64,000 nucleotides of DNA from positions 174,079 to 238,078 of the forward strand of contig JAFABG010000026.1 in assembly GCA_023426145.1 (NCBI GenBank), written 5' to 3'. A program made the translations under genes and the position numbers. Under the pieces are notes generated by a model that had not been told where the DNA came from, ran no database searches, and was given only the letters and a program-made list of their open reading frames with translations. The stretch's first letter is position 1. Every line of letters begins with the position of its first letter. The DNA is from Bacteroidota bacterium. Its GTDB lineage: Bacteria; Bacteroidota; Bacteroidia; Bacteroidales; Bacteroidaceae. Below, one piece after another: positions 24,803 to 33,922 of the stretch.

Positions 24803-24830
24803 AATTATAACTGATTTATTCTGAAAAAAA

Positions 24831-25985
24831 TCAGAACGCTTTTTTATACAAAGCTTCGATATCTTCTACAGAGGTTGAACGTGGATTACCACCTGTACAA
24901 ACATCATTAAACGCAGCTACTGCCAACGCTGGAATATCAGCTTCTTTCACATTAATTTCATGCAATTTTTGTGGAATACCGATACTCAAAGAAAGTGCTT
25001 TTACAGCATCAACAGCCGCTTTCACCCCTTCAGCCTCAGTCATACCATCGGTATTTACACCCATTGCTTTAGCAATATTGATATACTTAGGAGCTGCAGA
25101 AGACTCTGCATTATATTCCATTACATAAGGCAGTAAAAGTGCATTGGCAACACCGTGAGGAGTATCATAGAAAGCTCCCAATGGATGAGCCATAGAGTGT
25201 ACAATACCCAAACCTACGTTAGAGAATCCCATACCTGCGATATATTGCGCCTGAGACATAGCTTCACGAGCTGCAACATCTTTACCGTTATCTACAGCAC
25301 CTTTTAAGTTCTGAGCAATCATTTCAATAGCTTTCAGCTCAAACATGTCACTCATCACCCAAGCACCTGGAGTGATATAACTTTCAATAGCATGAGTCAG
25401 CGCGTCCATACCTGTAGCAGCTGTAAGCCCTTTAGGCATAGAATACATCAACTCGGGGTCAACAATAGCCACAGCAGGAATATCGTTCGGATCTACACAA
25501 ACCATTTTCTTGCGAGCATCTTCATCGATGATAACATAGTTTATAGTTACCTCAGCAGCAGTACCTGCAGTAGTAGGCAATGCGAAAGTAGGAACTGCTT
25601 TATGCTTCGTGTCAGCAACACCTTCCAATGATTTTACATCAGCAAAATCAGGGTTGTTCACAACAATACCAATACCTTTTGCAGTATCGATAGAAGAACC
25701 ACCACCTAAAGCAACAATAAAATCAGCACCTGAAGCTTTATAAGCAGCCACACCGTTCTGCACGTTAGCAATAGTAGGGTTAGCTTTTACATCGCTATAT
25801 AGCTCATAAGGAATTTGATTATCATCGAATACTTTGATGATTTCAGCAGCTACACCAAATTTCACCAAATCTTTATCTGTTACAAAAAAAGCTTTTTTAA
25901 AGCCACGTCTAGCTGCTTCTACAGCAATAACACTCCGGCATCCAGCACCGAAATAAGAAGTCTCATTTAGAATAATGCGATTCAT
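24831..25985 (-). CDS. rhaO: Lactaldehyde reductase, iron-dependent alcohol dehydrogenase
   Basis: A 384-residue group III (iron-containing) alcohol dehydrogenase, FucO type. The NAD-binding GGGSSIDTAKG is near residue 95, and metal-binding histidines lie in HSMAHPLGAFYDTPHGVANA near residues 260-280. It reduces the L-lactaldehyde formed by rhamnulose-1-phosphate aldolase to 1,2-propanediol, regenerating NAD under anaerobic conditions. It lies 27 bp after rhaA and is the last gene of the operon. It would be called fucO in a fucose context; the rha neighbours decide the name. Confidence 0.92.
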   Translation of the reverse strand: MNRIILNETSYFGAGCRSVIAVEAARRGFKKAFFVTDKDLVKFGVAAEIIKVFDDNQIPYELYSDVKANPTIANVQNGVAAYKASGADFIVALGGGSSIDTAKGIGIVVNNPDFADVKSLEGVADTKHKAVPTFALPTTAGTAAEVTINYVIIDEDARKKMVCVDPNDIPAVAIVDPELMYSMPKGLTAATGMDALTHAIESYITPGAWVMSDMFELKAIEMIAQNLKGAVDNGKDVAAREAMSQAQYIAGMGFSNVGLGIVHSMAHPLGAFYDTPHGVANALLLPYVMEYNAESSAAPKYINIAKAMGVNTDGMTEAEGVKAAVDAVKALSLSIGIPQKLHEINVKEADIPALAVAAFNDVCTGGNPRSTSVEDIEALYKKAF

Positions 25986-26012
25986 CGTTATACTATAATT
26001 TTAATACATTTA

Positions 26013-26822
26013 TTATTTTGGCAAGTTGAATGCCACAGTCATTTCTTGCATTTGTTCCTGAGACATACCCTCTGGCTCAAAACCCATATTTTTAGCAGCA
26101 ATATAGATTAAAGCCGATTTATTCAATACATCGATCTGATCAAAAGCTTGCATTGCATCACAATCAATAGCAAACACGCCATGCTTTTCCCACATCACAA
26201 CATCATAATCTTGCAATTCTTTGATGGTAGCTTCTGCTAAATCAACAGAACTAGGCAATTTATAAGGAATGATACCTAATCCTCTTGGACAGAATGCTTT
26301 TGTCTCAGGAATCATGCTCCACAACAAATTTGTAGCAACATCTTTCTCTAAGTACTTTTTAGAATGAGTCAAAGCAATAAGTTCAATTGGATGCGTATGA
26401 ACAGAAGCTTTATAAGGTGAATTCTTACGCAACAAATCGTTATGAACGCTCAAATGAGAAGGTAACTCAGATGTAGGTGCAACAGCCTCATCAGCAATGA
26501 TCACATAGCTAGCGCAATCGTCCAAGATACGAATCACAGAACCGTTTTCCATCGGCCAGCGAGCCAAATCTCTCATACGTTTGTTTGTTCCTTTACAATA
26601 GAAATAACATCCCTTAAGATAAGGCAATGTAACGCCAATTGATTTCACTTCACTTATCGGTTCCATCTGACGGATTTCATCGTCAACAAACTCGGTAATG
26701 TTCACAGTAATGTTACCACCATTACGCTCAGCCCATCCTTTTTGCCACAAGTATCCGGCAACCTCAGCAACCTTGTTTACTTCTTTAGCTAGCCCCGGAC
26801 GGTTTTCTAAAATTGATTTCAT
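26013..26822 (-). CDS. rhaA: Rhamnulose-1-phosphate aldolase
   Basis: A 269-residue class II zinc aldolase (RhaD family) that splits L-rhamnulose 1-phosphate into dihydroxyacetone phosphate and L-lactaldehyde. The zinc-ligand motif HTHPIELIAL has its histidines at about 141 and 143, and a third His lies in WEKHGVFAID near residue 212. The N-terminal YLWQKGWAERNGGNITVN matches the RhaD glycine-loop. The symbol follows Bacteroides use (rhaA is the aldolase there; E. coli calls this rhaD). It lies between rhaP (107 bp) and rhaO (27 bp). Confidence 0.93.
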   Translation of the reverse strand: MKSILENRPGLAKEVNKVAEVAGYLWQKGWAERNGGNITVNITEFVDDEIRQMEPISEVKSIGVTLPYLKGCYFYCKGTNKRMRDLARWPMENGSVIRILDDCASYVIIADEAVAPTSELPSHLSVHNDLLRKNSPYKASVHTHPIELIALTHSKKYLEKDVATNLLWSMIPETKAFCPRGLGIIPYKLPSSVDLAEATIKELQDYDVVMWEKHGVFAIDCDAMQAFDQIDVLNKSALIYIAAKNMGFEPEGMSQEQMQEMTVAFNLPK

Positions 26823-26929
26823 ATTAAGATAAATTACTTCATTTATTTATCGGACACGGATTACAAAAGCTCAAGGTTAAAGATATTCTAATTCTCAACC
26901 TCGCAGCCCTTGTAATCCGTGACTATTAT

Positions 26930-27949
26930 TTAAAACAAATTAGGGAAGACCAGAGAGAAGATCAAAACAGCCAACCCAGAAATCAACACTGTGATTGTTT
27001 GAGTAGACACGCCTTTCCATTCTTTCAATATTATTCCCCACACATTACTAAACGTAACGTTCAGTGCCATCAAAATGCACCAAGAGAAAGCCAATAATAC
27101 AGGGCTGCCACCAAGGAAACTTTTTCCCATTTCCAAACCGAAGAACTGCATATACCACAATACACCAGCCAATGCACAGAACACTAGATTATTACCCCAA
27201 ACCTTACCTTTGGCATAATCGCTAGTAGATTTATTTGCCACATTCTGTTGTAGACAATAGACTGCATTAGTCAAAAATCCACCAAATGTAACTAAAAATA
27301 TTACGGGCAAACCTGCATAAAGTCCTTCTACTCCTCCTGCTAAAGCAGCCTCCTTAATAGGGGTACCAGCATCTAGCCCAAGAGCAAAACAAGCACTCAT
27401 CACACCTGCCAGCAAAGCGACCAGCAATCCTTTTGTTAGCGCAAAATCTTTAACAGCAGCTCTTTTTTCTTCTTCACTCATGTTTTGTGCACGCAAGCTA
27501 CCCGCATATCCAATAATAGCAATACCGGCTAACGTGATACAAACACCTAAAAGAAGAATCAAGCCATCCCCTTGAAGCAAATTCTTTCCTGCAAAAAGAG
27601 CCGGTAGCAGTGTTCCGAATCCAGCACAAGTACCTAAAGAGATACTTTGTCCCAGAGCTACTCCTAAATAGCGCATAGAAAGGCCGAAAGTCAAACCTCC
27701 AACTCCCCATAATACACCATAAAAGATGCTCATTCCAGCACCTCCAGCTCCCCACAAGTCAAGCAAACTGCCGCCTTCGGGTACACCCAGTAGTGATCCC
27801 AAGAATGGGAACACTAACCAAGCAAACACACCTTGTACTAACCAGAAGCTTTCCCAGCTCCAGTCCTTTACCTTTTTAATAGGTACATAAGAACTAGACT
27901 GGCAAAAGCTGCCGATGGCTATTATAAATAAGCCAATAAGAATATCCAT
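26930..27949 (-). CDS. rhaP: L-rhamnose/proton symporter
   Basis: A 339-residue inner-membrane permease of the RhaT family with about 10 hydrophobic segments spread along the whole length. The opening IAIGSFCQSSSYVPIKKVKDWSWESFWLVQG is the family signature. The start ATG lies 3 bp after the rhaI stop, indicating translational coupling. The 107-bp gap to rhaA contains no obvious terminator. It imports L-rhamnose for the isomerase, kinase and aldolase encoded on either side. Confidence 0.92.
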   Translation of the reverse strand: MDILIGLFIIAIGSFCQSSSYVPIKKVKDWSWESFWLVQGVFAWLVFPFLGSLLGVPEGGSLLDLWGAGGAGMSIFYGVLWGVGGLTFGLSMRYLGVALGQSISLGTCAGFGTLLPALFAGKNLLQGDGLILLLGVCITLAGIAIIGYAGSLRAQNMSEEEKRAAVKDFALTKGLLVALLAGVMSACFALGLDAGTPIKEAALAGGVEGLYAGLPVIFLVTFGGFLTNAVYCLQQNVANKSTSDYAKGKVWGNNLVFCALAGVLWYMQFFGLEMGKSFLGGSPVLLAFSWCILMALNVTFSNVWGIILKEWKGVSTQTITVLISGLAVLIFSLVFPNLF

Positions 27950-27952
27950 AAC

Positions 27953-29209
27953 TTATCGTTTTGAAGTTACGTCAGCTTCGTACTTTTCAATTTCTGCAAT
28001 GAAATCTTCACCTACAGGTACATTGTTCTTCAAGCAGAACATATCCCATACTGCATTCCATGGCAACGCTTTCTCTTCTTCAAGTAGAGCAAGACGTTGG
28101 AAACCTTGTCCGTTAGCTTCGTATTCACGCAATTTAGCAATTGGTTCTAACAATGCACGAGTCATACATTTCTGAGCAGCACGGCTACCAATAACATAAG
28201 CTCCAATACGATTGATAGAAGCGTCGAAATAATCAAGACCGTAGTGAACACGATCAAGCGCACCACAACGAACAATTTCGCTAAACAATTCCATAGTAGG
28301 ATCATCCATAATAGTTACGTGGTCAGAATCCCAACGAACCGGACGGCTAACATGCAACATCAATTCTGGAACGTAAAGCAAAAGAGAAGACACCTTGTCG
28401 GCTACACTTTCAGTTGGGTGGAAGTGACCTGTATCCAAAGTAATCATTTTATTGTGAGAAGCACCATAACCAATATAGAAATCATTAGAACCCACAGTAT
28501 AACTTTCCAAACCGATACCAAACACCTTAGATTCAATACAATCTTTCATGTTCTTGTATTCAGTAGCAAAGATCTGATCAAGTGAATCTTTCAATAACTC
28601 ACGATATTTCATACGATTAACGGTCATATCTTTACTTCCGTCATGTACCCAAAGATTCATGATACAAGGATCATTTTGAGCCTTACCCATTTCTTCAGCA
28701 ACAGCACGGCAACGTTTAGTATGCTCAATCCAGAACTGACGAATACCTTCATCAGGATTAGATAAAGATAAATCTCCTGATTTCGGATGTGAGAATGAAG
28801 TTGAATTAAAGTCAAGCTTCATCTTATTTTCTTTACCCCATTCAATCCAGCTTGCAAAATGTTCAGGTTCCACTTGGTCACGATCTACAATTTTACCTTG
28901 GAAATCACCATAGATTTCATGTAGATTCAAACGATGAGTTCCCGGAATATAAGATGCAGCTTTCAAGATATCAGCACGCAATTCATCAATATTACGAGCC
29001 TTACCTGGATAGTTACCAGTAGCTTGGATACCTCCTGTTAGAGAGCCAGCTTGTACTTCAAATCCAGCCACATCATCAGCTTGCCAGCAGTGAAGTGATA
29101 ATTGAAAATCTTGCATAGTTTTCAATACTTTTTCAGTATCAACACCTACAGCAGCATAACGTTCAACAGCAATCTCATACGCTTTCTGAATCATTTCTTC
29201 TTTCTTCAT
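27953..29209 (-). CDS. rhaI: L-rhamnose isomerase
   Basis: A 418-residue metal-dependent isomerase that converts L-rhamnose to L-rhamnulose. The beta/alpha-barrel carries family motifs SLHCWQADDVAGFE (about 33-46), LNLHEIYGD, KLDFNSTSFSHPKSGDLSLSNPD, and TLDTGHFHPTESVADK with metal-binding Asp and His. The length matches RhaA of E. coli (419). The Bacteroides symbol is rhaI. It lies 49 bp after the kinase and 3 bp before the permease. Confidence 0.95.
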   Translation of the reverse strand: MKKEEMIQKAYEIAVERYAAVGVDTEKVLKTMQDFQLSLHCWQADDVAGFEVQAGSLTGGIQATGNYPGKARNIDELRADILKAASYIPGTHRLNLHEIYGDFQGKIVDRDQVEPEHFASWIEWGKENKMKLDFNSTSFSHPKSGDLSLSNPDEGIRQFWIEHTKRCRAVAEEMGKAQNDPCIMNLWVHDGSKDMTVNRMKYRELLKDSLDQIFATEYKNMKDCIESKVFGIGLESYTVGSNDFYIGYGASHNKMITLDTGHFHPTESVADKVSSLLLYVPELMLHVSRPVRWDSDHVTIMDDPTMELFSEIVRCGALDRVHYGLDYFDASINRIGAYVIGSRAAQKCMTRALLEPIAKLREYEANGQGFQRLALLEEEKALPWNAVWDMFCLKNNVPVGEDFIAEIEKYEADVTSKR

Positions 29210-29258
29210 GATATTATAGTTTAAAAATATTAATATTACTCAGTTGGTTATAATCAAG

Positions 29259-30716
29259 TTATCGGATACGATTTTTAAAATGGATATAAGCAGCATCCCA
29301 ATCATCCGTATCTTTAGGTTGGTATGTTTTCAAAGGAATAGAACGATGAATCAACTGACGCATACCTGCAACATCTGTTGCTTGTCCTGCTTTCATAGCT
29401 TGAATCATCACATTACCAATAGCTGTTGCTTCAGAAGGTCCTGCCACAACAGGAATACCAATAGCATTGGCAGTAAATTGATTTAGTAAATCGTTACGGC
29501 TACCGCCACCTATCACGTGAAGGGTGTCAATGGAACGAGGAGAAAGCGCACGCAGATTCTCCAATACTTGGCGATAGCGTAAAGCCAAACTCTCGAAAAT
29601 GCAACGAACAATCTGTCCACGTTGTTCTGGAACAGGTTGCCCTGTAACCCGACAATATTCAATGATTGCTTTTTCCATATCTACAGGGTTAGCAAAACAG
29701 TTATCATCCGGATTAATCAAGCAAAGGAAAGGTTCACAAGCATCTGCCTCACTAATCAATTCAGGATAGCTAGTCTCTCCCCAGTTCAAACGGCACCGTT
29801 CAAGCAACCACATACCACATATATTCTTTAGCAAGCGAATAGTACCTTCAACACCCCCCTCGTTCGTAAAGTTCAAAGCCTCAGTCTCTGCATTGATAAC
29901 TGGTGCATCTGTTTCAACACCCATCAACGACCAAGTGCCACTACTCAAATAAGCAAAATTACGATCAAGTGCAGGAACAGCTGCTACAGCAGATCCTGTA
30001 TCGTGTCCGGCTACAGCAATTACTGGAATTGCTCCAAGTCCGGTGATTTTTTGAACTTCTTCTGTCAATACACCTATCTTTTCACCCGGGAAAACAAATC
30101 TTCCGAAGTTCTTTTCGGTTAGCCCGACAGCTTTAAGAAGTGTAGGATCCAATCGCTGTGTACGTGCATTAACTAATTGAGCTGTAGAAGCGATGGTATA
30201 TTCAGTCACCATTTCTCCCGTCAACATATAGCTCAAGGCGTCCGGCATGAATAAGATTTTATCAGCAGCTTCTAAAGCGCTATCATTATTACGACGTAAA
30301 GTGTCAAGTTGAAATAGTGAATTAAAATTCATTATTTGAATACCAGTTTTCCCATATACATCGCTACGTGACATTCGAGAAAAGAAAGCCTCAGGAGCTC
30401 CAACAGTATGAGGATCACGATATGCATAAGGTTGACGAAGAATATTGCCATCTTTTCCAACACAAACAAAATCCACTCCCCAAGTATCAATGCCAATAGA
30501 AGCGATTGATTCACCGCGGTGAGCTACCAATTTTAATCCATCAATGATATGGCGATACAATGCATGAATATCCCAATAAAAATGTCCGCCGACTTCGATC
30601 AGGTGGTTAGGGAAACGATTGATTTCTTCCAGATTTAACCCACCTTCAATAAACGAGCCTAAAATAGTACGCCCACTGGTTGCGCCTAAATCGACTGCAA
30701 AAAAGTTTTGTTTCAT
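29259..30716 (-). CDS. rhaK: L-rhamnulokinase
   Basis: A 485-residue FGGY-family sugar kinase that phosphorylates L-rhamnulose at O1. AVDLGATSGRTILG at the N-terminus is the phosphate-1 loop, GIDTWGVDFV near 98 carries the catalytic-region Asp, GHDTGSAVAA is near 244, and the ATP-site VIGGGSRNDLLNQFTANA near 400 is typical of RhaB. It is the first gene of the operon, with a TATCTTTG -7 element 45 bp upstream and no good -33, which fits an activator-dependent promoter. Confidence 0.95.
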   Translation of the reverse strand: MKQNFFAVDLGATSGRTILGSFIEGGLNLEEINRFPNHLIEVGGHFYWDIHALYRHIIDGLKLVAHRGESIASIGIDTWGVDFVCVGKDGNILRQPYAYRDPHTVGAPEAFFSRMSRSDVYGKTGIQIMNFNSLFQLDTLRRNNDSALEAADKILFMPDALSYMLTGEMVTEYTIASTAQLVNARTQRLDPTLLKAVGLTEKNFGRFVFPGEKIGVLTEEVQKITGLGAIPVIAVAGHDTGSAVAAVPALDRNFAYLSSGTWSLMGVETDAPVINAETEALNFTNEGGVEGTIRLLKNICGMWLLERCRLNWGETSYPELISEADACEPFLCLINPDDNCFANPVDMEKAIIEYCRVTGQPVPEQRGQIVRCIFESLALRYRQVLENLRALSPRSIDTLHVIGGGSRNDLLNQFTANAIGIPVVAGPSEATAIGNVMIQAMKAGQATDVAGMRQLIHRSIPLKTYQPKDTDDWDAAYIHFKNRIR

Positions 30717-30760
30717 GGTATTCCGTGTATATATTTCAAGGCATTAATTTACCTACATGG

Positions 30761-30768
30761 CAAAGATA
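30761..30768 (-). promoter_or_regulatory. -7 element of the rha operon promoter
   Basis: TATCTTTG on the minus strand, 45 bp upstream of rhaK. No TTTG is found at the proper distance, as expected if RhaR supplies activation. The rest of the 399-bp gap (30717-31115) holds no convincing gene; RhaR sites would lie around 30785-30830. Confidence 0.5.
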
Positions 30769-31063
30769 GATGATTTTCCAATCTTTCTCCTTACACATTT
30801 TGATTGAAAGGATATGCATTTTGACAGTAAAGCCACATGTCTTTCACAAAAAAAGATCAAAACCTCTTCCTTAAAAATTAACTTGAATGTCACACAGATA
30901 CACATGTAGGCACATAAACACCCGATCTGAAGAAGAACTTCAAGGTCTGATTTTACATTTATCTCCTCATTCAGAACCAAGTTTTCATTCATTTACTTAT
31001 ATTTGTAGAGTTATCAGAATCTTTAAAAAAACTTAATGGTGGAAGAAATGATTCCATCCGCAC

Positions 31064-31079
31064 GTTATATTAGTATAAC
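31064..31079. promoter_or_regulatory. Perfect 6-4-6 palindrome upstream of the antiporter gene
   Basis: GTTATA-TTAG-TATAAC, 36 bp before the antiporter ATG. Its size and position fit a dimeric regulator site, but no regulator is adjacent. It may be chance in AT-rich DNA. Confidence 0.3.
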
Positions 31080-31115
31080 TACCGAATCCTATATACGTAA
31101 CAAACTCATTAGACT

Positions 31116-33248
31116 ATGCATTCAAGCGGATTTGATTTAACACTACCAATAACAGACCCTACATGGATATTTCTCCTTGTACTTCTCATCATTCTGTTTG
31201 CCCCCATGTTGCTCAATAAATTACGAATCCCACACATCATAGGAATGATACTTGCGGGATTGGCGATCGGTGAACATGGCTTTAATCTTTTGTCACGCGA
31301 CAGTAGTTTTGAGTTGTTCGGAAAAGTCGGGCTCTATTACATCATGTTTTTAGCTGGTCTCGAAATGAATATGGGGAATTTCAAGAGAACCAGAAACAAA
31401 GCTCTAGTCCTAGGATTATTGGCTTTCATTATCCCGCTTGGAATCGGTTTTGTAGCCAATGTCTCTTATCTCAAATATAGTGTAATTACATCCGTTTTAT
31501 TAGCTAGTATGTATGCCTCACACACCTTAGTGGCGTACCCCATCGTTACCCGTTTTGGTATATCACGCCATCGAAGTGTAAGCATTGCTGTGGGAGGTAC
31601 TGCGGTAACAGACACGCTAACTCTATTAGTGCTCGCCGTCATCGGAGGTTTGTATAAAGGAGAGACAGATGGGCTATTTTGGCTGTGGTTAGTCATCAAA
31701 GTCATGGTCTTAGGAGCACTTATTATTTATTTCTTCCCTCGGATCAGCCGCTGGTTCTTCAGGCGCTATAATGATAATGTCATGCAATTCATATTTGTCC
31801 TTGCTATGGTCTTCTTAGGTGCAGGATTAATGGAGATTGTTGGCATGGAAGGCATCTTAGGAGCATTCCTAGCTGGTTTAGTGCTCAACCGACTTATTCC
31901 ACATGTATCTCCCTTAATGAACCATTTGGAATTTGTGGGCAATGCACTTTTCATTCCTTATTTTCTCATCGGAGTAGGAATGCTTATCAACCTCAAAGTC
32001 CTCTTTGGACATGGAGATGCATTAAAAGTGGCTGCGGTAATGATTGCTATGGCCTTAACCGGCAAATGGATTGCCTGCTGGTTAACCCAAAAGATTTTTA
32101 AAATGTCCGTTCTCGAGCGCAACCTGATGTATGGTTTGAGTAATGCGCAAGCAGCCGCCACATTAGCCGCAGTGTTAGTTGGATATAATATTATATTGCC
32201 GGGTGGAGAACGTCTGCTCAATGAGGATGTACTGAATGGTACTGTTTTACTGATCTTAGTTACCTGCATTGTGAGTTCACTAATCACAGAGCACGCTGCT
32301 CGAAAGATGGCGATGGATCACTCTCAACCCGAGAAAGAGTCATCCACTGAAACGGAGAAAATATTAATCGCTTTATCCAATCCGAATACTATTGAAGACT
32401 TGGTGAACTTATCCTTAGTGATTCGCAACCCTAAAGTCAACGATAATCTTGTTGCTATCAATGTTATTGATAACAATAATACATCTAGCGCAATCATTCT
32501 GCGGAACAAGAGAAACTTGGAGAAAGCAGCCAAGACAGCAACGGCTGCCAATGTATCCTTGAAGAAAGTAACTCGTTACGACTTGAATATTGCTTCCGGT
32601 ATCATGCATTCGGGTAAAGAGCATGAAATAACGAGCATCATTACGGGTCTTCATCACCAGACAAATATTACGGATTCTTACTTTGGTACACTTACTGAGA
32701 ATCTGCTGAGAGGATTGAATAGCGAAATACTTATAACCAAATTCTTAATTCCAATCAACACCTTAAAGCGAATTGTGATAGCCGTTCCACCAAAAGCTGA
32801 ATACGAGTCGGGATTCCCTCGTTGGGTGGAGCATTTCTGCCGTATGAGTACCACCCTCGGATGTCGCGTACATTTCTTCGCCAATGGAAAAACAACAGGT
32901 TACATTCAAGCACTCATCAAAAAGCGATATAAAGATACCCTGACTGACTTTACACTCCTAGAAGAATGGAGTGATTTACTTCTATTGACAGGACAAGTGA
33001 ACTACGAGGATCTATTCGTCATCATTAGTGCTCGTCCGGGAACGCTTTCTTATGACAGAACATTTGAAAAACTCCCTAGACAGTTAAGTAAATATTTCTC
33101 AAATAATAGTCTGATTGTACTCTATCCTCATCAGTCTGGAGAACCATTAGACACCTCTTTCTTTACTAAGTTATACACCGAGACTTCAAGCCAGCATTAT
33201 GAAAAGATGATGGCCCGATGGTTCTATAAATGGCTGAAGAAACAATAG
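31116..33248 (+). CDS. CPA2-family cation/proton antiporter with C-terminal cytoplasmic domain
   Basis: A 710-residue membrane protein. Residues about 15-405 form a Na/H exchanger domain with around 12 hydrophobic segments (LRIPHIIGMILAGLAIGEHG, FLAGLEMNMGNFKRTRNKA with the Glu/Asn of the ion site region, GILGAFLAGLVLNR). Residues about 410-710 are soluble and read like two universal-stress-protein-type modules (EKILIALSNPNTIEDLVNLSL, LKRIVIAVPPKAEYESG). This layout is found in CPA2 antiporters that lack a TrkA-N domain. It would exchange K or Na for protons; the ion is unknown. Monocistronic. Confidence 0.88.
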   Translation: MHSSGFDLTLPITDPTWIFLLVLLIILFAPMLLNKLRIPHIIGMILAGLAIGEHGFNLLSRDSSFELFGKVGLYYIMFLAGLEMNMGNFKRTRNKALVLGLLAFIIPLGIGFVANVSYLKYSVITSVLLASMYASHTLVAYPIVTRFGISRHRSVSIAVGGTAVTDTLTLLVLAVIGGLYKGETDGLFWLWLVIKVMVLGALIIYFFPRISRWFFRRYNDNVMQFIFVLAMVFLGAGLMEIVGMEGILGAFLAGLVLNRLIPHVSPLMNHLEFVGNALFIPYFLIGVGMLINLKVLFGHGDALKVAAVMIAMALTGKWIACWLTQKIFKMSVLERNLMYGLSNAQAAATLAAVLVGYNIILPGGERLLNEDVLNGTVLLILVTCIVSSLITEHAARKMAMDHSQPEKESSTETEKILIALSNPNTIEDLVNLSLVIRNPKVNDNLVAINVIDNNNTSSAIILRNKRNLEKAAKTATAANVSLKKVTRYDLNIASGIMHSGKEHEITSIITGLHHQTNITDSYFGTLTENLLRGLNSEILITKFLIPINTLKRIVIAVPPKAEYESGFPRWVEHFCRMSTTLGCRVHFFANGKTTGYIQALIKKRYKDTLTDFTLLEEWSDLLLLTGQVNYEDLFVIISARPGTLSYDRTFEKLPRQLSKYFSNNSLIVLYPHQSGEPLDTSFFTKLYTETSSQHYEKMMARWFYKWLKKQ

Positions 33249-33276
33249 AGACCAATGGCTTTTCGAAAGAAGAGCT

Positions 33277-33747
33277 CTAAATATGTATTCCATATCGCTG
33301 TTTAATCTCAGCCATCACAAACGTACTTTCTAATGAGCCTAAGCTATCGATAGTCCCCAATACGTTCAAGATAAACTCCTGATAATATTTCATATTGGGA
33401 GCATGGATCTTGAGAAGGTAATCGTAACTTCCGGATATATTGTAGCATTCGGTCACTTCCGGAATATCTTGTATAATTCGTGTGAACTCAGCTGCTATAT
33501 CTCTATTTAGTCGCCTCAACTTCACACTGCAAAACACTACAAATCCTTGATTCAGCTTTTCGGCATCTAATACAGCTATATATTTCTTTATATAGCCACC
33601 ACTTTCTAGCCGTTTAAGTCTTTCAAACACAGGGGTTGATGAAAGACTTACCCTTGCTGCCAACTCTTTAGTTGTCAATCGAGCATTCTCTTGCAAAGTA
33701 CGTAGTATCTGCAAGTCCACTTTGTCCAGTTTTTCAAAAGTCTCCAT
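33277..33747 (-). CDS. Lrp/AsnC-family transcriptional regulator
   Basis: A 156-residue feast/famine regulator. The N-terminal HTH (KVDLQILRTLQENARLTTKELAARVSLSSTPVFERLKRLE) and C-terminal RAM domain (about 65-150, with ECYNISGSYDYLLKIH) are both intact. It binds amino acids or related ligands as an octamer. It is divergent from metY with a 175-bp spacer, so control of methionine/cysteine synthesis is a fair guess. The spacer has ATATT and AATAT half-sites around the metY promoter that would suit an Lrp-type site. Confidence 0.93.
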   Translation of the reverse strand: METFEKLDKVDLQILRTLQENARLTTKELAARVSLSSTPVFERLKRLESGGYIKKYIAVLDAEKLNQGFVVFCSVKLRRLNRDIAAEFTRIIQDIPEVTECYNISGSYDYLLKIHAPNMKYYQEFILNVLGTIDSLGSLESTFVMAEIKQRYGIHI

Positions 33748-33848
33748 AGATAAATATTCTTCTAACAGGTTATATTTAAGAGCAAAACAGTTCTATCATT
33801 CTATACAACAACACAAAAATAGTGTAATTTTCCGTATTTAGGTTATAT

Positions 33849-33880
33849 CTTGTTCGATATTTCTCCACCGAATATCTTTG
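33849..33880 (+). promoter_or_regulatory. Promoter of metY
   Basis: CTTG (33849-33852), 20-bp spacer, TATCTTTG (33873-33880), with one mismatch to consensus. GATATT (33856-33861) and AATATC (33871-33876) are inverted within it and could bind the divergent Lrp-type regulator. Confidence 0.65.
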
Positions 33881-33922
33881 CAAGAAAATAGAAATAGAAT
33901 ATAAATTTAAAAACATACGATT

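Noticed and set aside
30753..30992. 79-residue minus-strand ORF upstream of rhaK
   Set aside because: It overlaps the rha operon -7 element and reads like random AT-rich sequence; no ribosome-binding or protein features.
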